A stretch of DNA of 64,000 bases from Laccaria trichodermophora (lineage: Eukaryota; Basidiomycota; Agaricomycetes; Agaricales; Hydnangiaceae): NCBI GenBank assembly GCA_018417955.1, contig JACTVC010000009.1, positions 1,302,001-1,366,000 on the forward strand, given 5' to 3'. Made by a program: the position numbers and the translations under genes. Position 1 is the first letter of the stretch; every line of letters starts with the position of its first letter. Under the pieces are notes generated by a model that saw nothing but the letters and a program-made list of their open reading frames with translations, did not search any database and was not told the origin of the DNA. Positions 32,535 through 41,739 of this stretch are shown here, piece by piece.

Positions 32535-34831
32535 ATGCCGAATCCTGGAGGCTTCGCGGGAAGCCGCTTGAAGTTTCTAGAGGAAGAATTGCCCGCGTAT
32601 ATGAAGGCGGTCGTTAATAACCGAGAGGACGACTTCATTTTGGATGTCTGGCGGCGATATTTTAAGCGTTATCCAGTGGACCTGGCGGACGACGTAGAGC
32701 CTGCAGAAGAGACGCTTGCCAGTGTCGATGATGACGAGCCAGACAAGGAACTAGATCCACCGAATAAGGAGACGATGACGGAGGAGGAGTACACCGAGCA
32801 GCTGCTGAAGTTCAAACAGTTGGAAGAAGATATCGACAAGAAGAAAAAGGTAAGTTGATTACTTACTTTCAGTTTCATTGAGTCACATGATGGGATGGGC
32901 CGCTCTTCGTCTTTCGTCGTCTGCATGGCGTTGACCGTTTTATCTTGCAGAAAATCAAGCGTTGGCTGGCTTATCGGCAGAGGAAGGTCCCCGACGTAGC
33001 GAAAGTGAAGGATTCACTACCCGACACTGATGATCCCGCGATCATCATGTTGGCAAGGCTTACGGGCACCAACCTGTCAAAACCTCGGGTTCCGATTCCC
33101 TACAACGTGTGGGGCCGTCTCAACAAGCAGCAAATTAACGACGCCTACACAAACGCACACCTTCACAAGCCGCTCCCGAAAAATCAGCAAGCTGCTGAGC
33201 GCACACGATTAACCAAGGCGCTTTTCGATGCATTGCCTTTGGCCGAGCGTAACAAGTACACTGAGATGGCCAAGAAGGAAGGTGACGAGAAGGTGAAGGG
33301 GTGGACAGAGAAGTTATCTGGGCCTCCCTCGACAGACCCAGAGGATCGACAACGGTGAGCCATCCATGTGAAGCCATCCTATCACTCTTTTTTCTGACAA
33401 TACTTCAGGTGCATCGCGGCCCTTCCAATGTTTGTCCAGCCCATTTTAGATCTCGTTCACGCGCACACCAATATGCAAGCCACCTTTATGGTGGGTGGAC
33501 CGGAGCCTGCGGATGGAGGACGTCTAAACATAATCAGGTATGTTTGTGCTTTCAACGCCTCCATTCTGGGTGCTGACTACAGGGATTTCTTCTATTTAGC
33601 ATGCATGCTGGCTCTATCAAAGGGCCCGTAGGTATGAACTTTGGACAGGCAGAGAGAGAGGGGTTTCAAGAGGTAATCACCCCTCTCTTCGGCCGTTATC
33701 TCAGAAAATGCTATAGTACGTTCACCTCGTTTATCTTCTGCTTACATCGTCTCATTTTTTTAAATCTTAGCAAAGTCGGAATGTCGTTCTCAAGCCCTTC
33801 CTTCCTCCAACCCCCTTTTTACCCGGCTCACAGGCGATGAGGTCTCGATGCACAGGGCCGATTGGGATATGGATGACCCTTCCGCGGCTGCCTCCACCCC
33901 TCTCACCTCGGAATCAACTGCATTGTCTCATCCTACCCCAGTGCCTTCGCGCCCTGCATCCCGTGCACCCACCTCTCCTCCGCTCTCTGCCCATGGATCT
34001 CCCCCACCCTCCCCGCGTGGTTCACCTTCTCCCTCTCCAGATCTTATGAGTCCGCGTGAAAAGGACCCCGTTGCTCGCAAGAAGAGGAGGGGCTCATTTG
34101 CCTCTGCTGTACAATCAGGTGCAGAAGGAGAGAAGGCTGGGTCTGTGGGAGCTAAGAAGAGGAGGAGCATGACGTCTGCCAGTGAAAGTGGTGTGGGACG
34201 AGGAAGGAAATCGACCGCAGGAAGGAAGTCGCGGTCGACTGCCCAAGTTGGACGCCGAGGCGGCAAGTCAGCGCCGTTGACGAAAACGTCAGTTTCGACG
34301 TTGAAGCCGTCCACCAAGGCTGTTTCTGCTCAGCCCCCTTCCAATTCCACCAAGCCGCCCATCACTAGCTCCTCCACCTCCTCCCCTTCGTGGTTCACCT
34401 CCGGTTCGACAATGCTTCGTTCGCAGGACTTGGGCCCTGCATGGCTTGAACTTGTGGGTCTTTGGGAAGCATTTGAACGCCTACACGACTTCAAGCCGGC
34501 GGACAAGCAACCCAACGTCTCCAGCGTCAAACGCCCTCCCTGCATAGGGGAGTGGTTGAAGAACGCTCGCAAGCCTTCCTGGAGGCCCTCGTTCAAGGAC
34601 GCCAGCAGCTTCGATCTGCAGTTCAACACAGACTTTTTGGCGTGGTGGGGCAGTCTTCTGCCGGCGACTGGAGGGGAGGATTTGTCACCCATCGCCAAGC
34701 CTGGAATAAACGGCCTTCTAAGCGTGATGGCTGCCCTTTTTTTCTGGGGTGTTTCCTGTGGACCGACGTCGGCTTGGGCAGAACGTCTTGAAGACGTCTC
34801 AGTGGCGTTAGCGAATTTAATTGGTGAGTAA
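32535..34831 (+). CDS. KDZ-transposon accessory protein (T2 copy)
   Basis: Five exons (32535-32849, 32951-33354, 33409-33537, 33600-33715, 33771-34831) join in phase to about 674 residues. The blocks match the T1 protein in order. A helical N-terminus is followed by KIKRWLAYRQRK (about 106-117), FMVGGPEPADGGR (about 265-277) and a Ser/Pro/Lys-rich linker with KKRRG and GRKSR basic patches. The C-terminal domain then has PAWLELVGLWEAF (about 541) and FLAWWG (about 610). Basic patches could be nuclear localisation signals (inference). The stop lies just after a potential GTGAGT donor, so a further short exon is possible. Function unknown; overall identity to the T1 copy looks low, so the two are old relatives. 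Confidence 0.75.
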
Positions 34832-36008
34832 AATATCCGCCCAGGAGTTGAGGGCACATGCATGTGGGGGGAGGGGGCAAGTCTTAGCGGGGTCTTTTCT
34901 TTGTCTTCACTAAATCGTATTTTTATTCTTGTATATTCATTTAGTACCTCAATGCCGTTGTGTTCTCTTGTTCCACATTGACTCTCAAAGCAGGCGGCTA
35001 CAACATGGTACGTTTTCATTCCCTCTATAAAATAACATGAAAATGGCTATCTAGGTGAACAAGAATAAACGAGTGGGGATGAACAGGACAGTGACGGCCA
35101 GGCACGCCAAGTACGAAGCCAAGAAGAACACCAGGCACGCCAAAAAGATGAAGCCAGACACATAGGACACAGCACGAGAAAGGGGGAGGACGACAACGAG
35201 CCAGACACAGCACAAGAAAGAGTGAGGACGATGACGAGGGGGCAACGACGACAATGACAAGGGGGCAGAAGACAACGAAGGGCATGAGGATGACGAAGGG
35301 CATGAAGACGACGGCCAGGCACGCCAAGTACGAAGCCAGGAACAAAGGCACACCCAAAAGATGAAGCCACGAGAAAGGGGGAGGACGACAACGAGCCAGA
35401 CACAGCATGAGAAACGGCGAGGACGACAATGAGGGGGACAACAACTACAATGACAAGGGGACAGAAGGGCATGAAGACGACGGCATGGCGACAGCCAGGA
35501 ACACCAAGTACAAAGCCAAGAAACAACGCCAGACAAAGAAACCACGAGGACAACGACGAGCACACCGACAACCCAAGAAACAATGCCAGACAGAGAAACC
35601 ACGAGGACGACGACGAGCACGCCGACAACGACGAGAGGGTGGAAGACGACGACGGGCATGAACACGACGAAGGCCATGAAGATGTCAACGACGAGGGGAT
35701 GGCAACTAATGGGAGATGGCAATGACGAGGGGGGCAGGGGATGATGAGAGAGGGAGGACCCTGACGGCGGCAAGGGCAATGACGAGGGGGGCGGGAGATG
35801 ATGAGAGGGGGGTATGGGGGACGATGAGAGGGAGGGCCCTGAGGGCGGCAAGGGAGGACCCTAACGGCGGCAATGGAGGCAGGGGATGATGAGAGAGGGA
35901 GGACCCTGACGGCGGCAAGGGAGGACCCTAATGGTGTTGAGGGAGGACCCTGACAGCAGTGAGGAAGACCCTGATGGCGACGAGCAGACAGCAAGGCTGC
36001 CAATTACT
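34832..36008. repeat. T2 subterminal low-complexity and minisatellite DNA
   Basis: After about 200 bp of plain sequence come long purine-rich reiterations: GACGACAACGAGCCAGACACAGCA and GAAACCACGAGGACGACGACGAGCA units at 35080-35720, then GGAGGACCCTGACGGCGGCAAGG units at 35740-35990. The latter are reverse complements of the CAGGGTCC repeats at the other T2 end. The repeats keep several frames open on both strands but encode no plausible protein. Confidence 0.8.
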
Positions 36009-36117
36009 GTACATAGGCTCTGGTAGCCAACTAGCAGGCTGGGCAGTTAGGGGAATTGATGCATCAGGTAAATGGTCAGTTAGGGTAATTGATACATCAA
36101 AGTAGCCACCACAGGTG
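36009..36117 (-). repeat. T2 right terminal inverted repeat
   Basis: Reverse complement of 11648-11756 with about three differences in the inner 89 bp; it abuts CCAGCTT. Confidence 0.88.
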
Positions 36118-37129
36118 CCAGCTTGTGTACACCCCCCATGTTGCTTCTCTTCTCCCCGTGGTTCAGGGTGATGCGACTGATGGTGGTAGTCATTATTCCA
36201 ATCCTGAGTCCACGCCATTGTACTTTCCATCTTCGTTACCCCATGAAACCCGTGAACGCCCAGAACTCAAGGAGATAGTCGACGCGGAGCGTCGTTTACA
36301 TGAGGCTCAGGCCGACGATGCCTTGGCTGATATCCGTCGCTTACGACGTGTCATTCAGGGTCTATGGCAGTTCAAAAAACTTAACGTGTCGGGAACGGGG
36401 AATCAGCCAAACACACGGATGCTTGACTCATACAGCCGATTTGATATCAAGCTCCAACGTGCGGCTAACCGTTACAGGGTTGCATATACCGCGCTATTGG
36501 CCCTCGATCCAATGGGGTCTTGGAAAGAGCGGCTTAATGAGCTCAAACCTACTGACCTACGGGGCCCCGGCAGAGATCCTGACAATCCCGAAGACGCTAA
36601 GACATCGAATGGCCGATTTGAGCCATCGTGGATTTGGCTGGTAAGGCGTTTGCCTCAAGAGAGGGGGGACAATCAGACTGAGGAGGAGTTTAATCAAAGT
36701 ATGCGAACCGAGTGGGCACAGACACGTGCACGCATGTCTCGGTGGAAGGAAGAACTCTTGATACTTCAAGAGGAGATGCGCCGGGTGCTTACTTTTTTTG
36801 AGTGGAGGTCGTCGTGGTGGTTACAACAAGCAAACGAAAGGCAAACTCTTGAGCCTTCAGTCCAGAGTGGTCTCATAGCATATGCACACAAGCAGTCCAC
36901 TCTGTGTTTGCGAATGGCAGCTCGTTGTGCTACATATTGGTTACCTGTAATGGAGAAACACGGGATCATCCCAACATGGGCTGGTAAGTATAAGGAGCCT
37001 TCACCTGCCGCACCACAAGGAGGTTCAATATCAGACTCTGAGGATGATGAAGATTTGGAGTTGGGTAAAGATGATAACAGATCAGAGGCAGGGGAACTAC
37101 ATCTAGATGATATCTTAGACTTTGACTAG
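36118..37129 (+). pseudogene. KDZ1 transposase, 3' part
   Basis: The second CCAGCTT copy (36118-36124) is followed at 36125 by codons VYTPHVASLLPVV, which continue the KDZ frame left at 11647 without a base lost. The part is 334 residues to the TAG at 37127-37129. It carries the KDZ C-terminal helical region: ERRLHEAQADDALADIRRLR, SWIW, then TEWAQTRARMSRWKEELL and EEMRRVLTFFEW. An acidic Ser/Asp tail ends it. The same motifs occur in KDZ2. An ATG at 36089 lies in T2 DNA, so any product from here alone would be a fortuitous fragment. Confidence 0.88.
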
Positions 37130-37204
37130 CATATATAGCCTTTTATTTAAATCTTATCTGAATGAGATTTGACTTGGTGTTTCATGATAAAAACTTTGGC
37201 ATTC

Positions 37205-37831
37205 AAATGAAAAGAAAAATGAAATATCCTAGAGCTAAGAATGAAATATCTATTGAAAGCGCCAGGCATCCATATGAGAAAGGCAATGAAATATCCAGGA
37301 GGTAAGAATGAAATATCCAATGAAAGTGCCAGGCATTCAAATGAAATGAAAAATGAAATGTCCTAGGGCTAGAAATGAAATATCTATTGAAAGCGCCAGG
37401 CATCCATATGAGAAAGGCAATGAAATATCCAGGAGGTAAGAATGAAATATCCAATGAAATTGCCAGGCATTTAAATGAAAAGAAAAGAAATATCCTGGGG
37501 CTAGAAATGAAATATCTATTGAAAGCGCCAGGCATCCATATGAAAAGTACAATGAAATATCCTGGGATTGAGAATGAAATATCAATGAAAGTGCCAGGCA
37601 TTTAAATGAAATGAAATGAAATATCCTGGGGCTAGAAATGAAATATCTATTGAAAGCACCAGGCATCCATATGAAAAGTACAATGAAATATCCTGGGATT
37701 GAGAATGAAATATCAATGAAAGTGCCAGGCATTTAAATGAAATGAAATGAAATATCCTGGGGCTAGAAATGAAATATCTATTGAAAGCGCCAGGCATCCA
37801 TATGAAAAGTACAATGAAATATCCTGGGGGT
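37205..37831 (-). repeat. Subterminal satellite, right arm of T1
   Basis: Reiterated GAAATATCTATTGAAAGCGC / CAGGCATCCATATGA blocks alternate in a roughly 135-bp higher-order unit made of two 66-68-bp halves. The units are reverse complements of the 68-bp satellite at 3530-4110. The open frames on the minus strand here (GYFI, MPGTFIDISF) are translations of the repeat. Confidence 0.9.
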
Positions 37832-37925
37832 AAGAATGAAATGTCTCATTGAACCTCAAGGCACTGAGGATATCGCCCTCCAGGCAGATGTCTGGTTTTT
37901 ATCATATAAGTGGTTACCACCCATC
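37832..37925 (-). repeat. T1 right terminal inverted repeat
   Basis: Inverted match to 3328-3421, ending GTTACCACCCAT just before GCCGTTGC. Confidence 0.8.
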
Positions 37926-37933
37926 GCCGTTGC
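37926..37933. repeat. Right target-site duplication of T1 (GCCGTTGC)
   Basis: The same octamer as 3320-3327, directly outside the right terminal repeat. Confidence 0.65.
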
Positions 37934-38055
37934 CTCAATTTCTGAATTGTCCTCTTGGGCCTTGTCAGCTTTTTTGAGATCCCCTTCCCATCTGTGGCGA
38001 TTTTAGGCTAGATCCAACAGTCTGGACATATTGTGGGCGTCGAAATCTAGATATC

Positions 38056-38222
38056 GATGACGCACGAAACTTCCCCCCATCAAATGATCGGGAAATGTTC
38101 GTGCGTCATAGAATCTTGAGAATTTGTACCGAGGCTGTGCAACTTCGGTAGTATTCATCGTAGATTCTGATGACGCACGAAACTTCCCCCCATCAAACGA
38201 TCGGGAAATGTTCGTGCGTCAT
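38056..38222. repeat. Two 54-bp hairpins with GATGACGCACGAA arms
   Basis: 38056-38109 and 38169-38222 are near-identical palindromic units: GATGACGCACGAA at one end, TTCGTGCGTCAT at the other, with CTTCCCCCCATCAAA in the loop. They lie in direct orientation 113 bp apart. They could be MITE remnants or protein-binding hairpins. Confidence 0.75.
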
Positions 38223-38284
38223 CGATTCTTGCTCTTCAAGTTCAAGTTCCCACGGCACCCTCTCTTTGCCACGGCACCCTCTCT

Positions 38285-38525
38285 TGCTCTGGTCTTTTGC
38301 TGAGCACTCTTCGTCTTGGCCAGTCCAAACGTTTTGTGCAATATATCTACCGCATACTATCCGTCTCCTTTGCACGCTCGTCGTTGTCTTGGCCAATCCA
38401 AACGATTCGAGTGCCACGTGTCTACCACAATCGTCTCATAAAGCAATACGCCAGCTTCACCACGCCATATCCGTGTGCCCGTTGTCGTCTTGGCCAGTCC
38501 AAACGCTTCGACCACGTTCGTCTCG
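38285..38525. repeat. Left array of the GGCCAGTCCAAAC motif
   Basis: CTTGGCCAGTCCAAACG or CTTGGCCAATCCAAACG occurs three times (about 38317, 38389 and 38488). It is the reverse complement of motifs at 44390-44490 and 55830-56410. A tandem CCACGGCACCCTCTCTT lies just upstream (38253-38290). Confidence 0.7.
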
Positions 38526-38792
38526 CGGAGTAATTCACTGGGTTCTCTAAACCCACCAGTTCCTCTTCGTTGCACGCACGCTAAGCGCCAAGATCCGAGC
38601 ACGCGGATTCAGTTACCATCAACGGTGCAAGGGCCTTATTCAAGATAAACGCTCCCCCCCCCATTTTTTCCTTCTCTCCCTCTAACGCCAAACTCGTTTC
38701 ATACGCATCTCTTCCATCCACGTCAAGTTATTAGGTATGCATATCCTTATTACATGTTATGATGCACTTATATCAACTTCCACGTCGTAGTA

Positions 38793-41216
38793 ATGCCTAC
38801 AACGTATCCTGCAGATAAGATCCAGACCATGTGACCTGATGGACCAGAGGACAAACGGTTCGTGGTTGATGGCGGACGTCTCATCTACGTCGAACACCAC
38901 GATGAACGCTTTCCCTACCTGTACGAAGTCGCTACCCATCCCCTGGTACACAACACCGTCGCCGTCAAACACATCCTCGTGTATATGGTAGACACAGATC
39001 CCGCAGCGTTAAAACACAGAGCAGAGTGGGAAAACACCTTGTGTGTGCCCCTTGGACCAGACGCTGCAATATCTCAACATGGTAAGCAAATTAAATTGAT
39101 CAATGCTGTTGTCTTCAATATTTTATCGCAGGGCTTCTACGCGTCATGGATGGCACCGTCATATATGCTCGCGCATTGAACTGTCCTAAGGATCCAGTGA
39201 CTGGTTTACAGATGGCAGAATACGATGTAATCAATTCGTGGTGCTTTGCGGGGTAGGTAGATTAAGAGAATGTTAATACAATTAAATTGTTCAACAATGT
39301 TTCAGAAAACGTCTCCTTAATCCTGAAGTGGTAGAAGAGTTACATACAGTTCAAGGCCTGATACTGGGCAAATCTGAGGACATGACCAGGGATGCACCAA
39401 CTAAAAATGACCAAGGGGAATATGTAGGGGGTGCTGCCATCGAACGGACTGGTGTTAAAGGCGTGAAGGGTACCTGCTGCTATTTGACTACTTGCACACA
39501 CCAACATTCTAGGTGCTTGGTTGGCCCCACGGCACAAGGGAAAGTTTTTTCAGATAATGAAACATCGGAATGGACTGAAGACTTGAAAACCAGAAAACGT
39601 TCTGTGAAGGTGAACTAGAACACACTCTATTATGTCTGATGCTATTAACACACAATCTAGGTCCATTCAGATGTCGCTGTCAAAGCCTTGACAATGTTTG
39701 CACCAAAATCTTACATTGAAGCAGTAACCCTTAATGCAGAAGTCACAAACATGCCCAGAGTGGGGTGTGACGAAAACGTAATTACCCCAGCGCAGCAGGT
39801 GAATCTTGCACCAGCCGTAAGATTTGAATCGTGCGAAGGTATGTACTATGCAGTTTTTCTTTTTTATAATATATTTATGATTATGATGCAGAGGATGGAT
39901 TGGTAGGCATGGGAGACTTTGGGAAAATCGATGGGCATACAGACGATTTTGATACTCCGGGATCGTTTACCTGCATGGTGGCCAACTCTCGGCTGCCTAA
40001 AGAATATGAGAGTGGACGATTCCATCTTCTTGGCCTTGGATGCTACTTTGTATTAGAATCACTTACTGTCATGTGCTTCTCTGGGTTACGCAAACATGGT
40101 GGCACCCCTCCAATCGTGCCTCCAGGTGTTGAGCCTGCCCCAGATGCATACCGCTTTATGAATGTATGCTACCCTCCTAAGGCCATGATATCCGTTGCTG
40201 GTTCCTATGTCCAACCTCTTGCGTCGCTACCAAGTAGACGACAACAAGATGATTTGTTGCTACTAGGACTAGAAATCACATCACAGATGTAGGTCAATAA
40301 TATCATTGTATCTAGCTTTGTATATTTACATCTTTAATTAGGAACCCTCAACCTCTGCCATTATCAAGCCATGCCAATTGGGCCAACAATGGAATTGTTA
40401 TTATGGAGAGAAAATCACTTTTCCGTTTCTTTGTGCAATTGCTCCTTCAACTCTGTGCTTTCCTGCTTGGCCAACTGCCTCGAGTTATGGGAGCAAGGAT
40501 AGATTCGACGATATTCCTAAGCGCCTTCTCATTCATTGACACTGATGGGAAGCGCTACTCGTTAGGACCCTGGGTCAGAGCAGAGGATGGTGTGGTCATC
40601 GATACGCCATGTCAAGACAAGTCAAGTTGGGGTGGAGATATACCCTCATCACCTCTAGACACAGAAGGGTCTCAAGCCGCCAATATACGGAGCGATGGGC
40701 CTGAACAACAACCAGAGGCTGAACTTCAAATTGATGTGGATCACGTCATTGCTGCACGTCATGGGTGTTGGAACCAATGGTTTGATCACCTTGAGATGCA
40801 GAGTAAAGTTATACCAACTCAGTGGGCACTATTTGAGATGAATGAAGATGGAAAGACACAGTTTGACCTGATTCGGAGTCAATTCTATGCAGGCCCTGGA
40901 AAGCCTTTACAAATCAAAAGCAAGACTGCAACAAAAAGTGAGCATTATGACTGTCATCATTTGCCTTATCTTATTAACCACATGTATTTATTTCAAGCTA
41001 ATAAGCGGCAGCGCACTGAAGCGAATGACATGGAAATGGAAAGACTCAAGAAACGTAAGTCACTACCCTATTAATGTCATAACAAATACTGACAGTATGC
41101 TCAGGTCCGAAGGGTTCACATGTTGCATTTCCCCAAAAGCGTGAGTAATATTCTTCTAAGTAGTAAAGAATATGCTGATGTGTTGTAAAGGTGGCGATCT
41201 TTTACGAGTCCTCTGA
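38793..41216 (+). pseudogene. 2OG-Fe(II) dioxygenase-like gene with early in-frame TGA
   Basis: Eight exons (38793-39081, 39132-39252, 39306-39609, 39661-39838, 39892-40288, 40342-41054, 41105-41140, 41191-41216) join in phase to 687 codons. Codon 14 is TGA (38832-38834), in the context QTM-stop-PDGPEDK. The core looks like an Fe(II)/2-oxoglutarate dioxygenase: DGHTDDFDTPGSFTCM gives an HxD pair (about 313 and 315), LRKHGGTPP supplies the distal His (about 367), and AYRFMNVCYPP follows with an Arg. RFHLLGLGCYF is a typical strand between them. It differs clearly from both the TET/JBP gene in T2 and the gene at 276-1724. Without the TGA it would be intact, so either the gene is freshly dead or a downstream start is used. 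Confidence 0.6.
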
Positions 41217-41573
41217 GTTTACGAAGAGACTCGTTTATTCCCCAGGATCTCGAGACATTTTTCAGCGCGGTAATGCTGAAATTTGACTTTCTCCCACAAA
41301 AGTGATTTCTTCCCACGATCAGCTGCCTGCTCAGCATTGACGACTTTGCCAGTCTACTCTACTATTTCTTAGTTATCACTTGCTTTTTACGAGTCCTCTG
41401 AGTTTACGAAGAGACTCATTTATTACCCAGGATATCAAGACTTTTTTCAGCGCGGTAATGCTGAAATTTGACTTTCTCCTATGAAAGTGATTTCTTCCCA
41501 CGATGAGCTGCCTGCTTAGCATTGACGGCTTTGCTAGTTTTCTTTACTATTCCTTACCTATCACTTGCTTTTA
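41202..41573 (+). repeat. Tandem duplication of about 186 bp
   Basis: The block starting TTTTACGAGTCCTCTGAGTTTACGAAGAGACTC occurs at about 41200 and again at about 41386, with roughly 90 percent agreement. Its opening motif GAGTCCTCTGAGTTTA also appears once more near 56166. Confidence 0.85.
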
Positions 41574-41739
41574 GTCCTATACAAGTTGTCATTAATGTAG
41601 GTGGTAGCTGAGGTACTGCCCTATTTGACTGTCAGACTCTAACATATGAATATATTGCCTCTATTTCACATTTATGTAACAACAGTTCCTTATATTGAAG
41701 ATATAATGATTAAGGACATGACAATTTTTGTGGCATATT

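Larger units (their letters stand above)
11648..36117 (-). mobile_element. T2: inner KDZ transposon carrying TET/JBP
   Basis: It has 109-bp terminal inverted repeats at 11648-11756 and 36009-36117 and a 7-bp target duplication. Genes inside, excluding R1: KDZ2 (-), TET/JBP (+), a possible small basic protein (+), viroplasmin-domain protein (-) and accessory protein (+). Without R1 the element is about 12.6 kb. Its gene order is that of T1 in reverse orientation. All main genes appear open, so T2 could be autonomous apart from the R1 insertion near one end. Confidence 0.87.
3328..37925 (+). mobile_element. T1: outer KDZ DNA transposon, split by T2
   Basis: It is bounded by about 94-bp inverted terminal repeats (3328-3421 and 37832-37925) and by GCCGTTGC on both sides. 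Each terminus is followed by an inverted copy of the same 68-bp-type satellite. Inside are an accessory gene (-), a viroplasmin-domain gene (+) and the KDZ1 transposase (+). The present span is 34,598 bp; removing T2 and one target duplication leaves about 10.1 kb. The transposase reads open apart from the insertion, so T1 was probably intact when T2 landed. Confidence 0.8.

Noticed and set aside
35047..36003. Long overlapping minus-strand open frames (318 and 266 codons) rich in Ser, Pro, Leu and Cys
   Set aside because: They run through purine-rich minisatellites that hold several frames open at once; composition follows the repeat and no splice or start context is convincing.
36089..36117. 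ATG just upstream of the KDZ1 3' part as a true gene start
   Set aside because: It lies in the T2 terminal repeat; the native reading frame enters from 11647 across the insertion.
37203..37797. Overlapping 131-132-codon minus-strand frames
   Set aside because: Direct translations of the T1 satellite; the same peptide cycles with the repeat unit.
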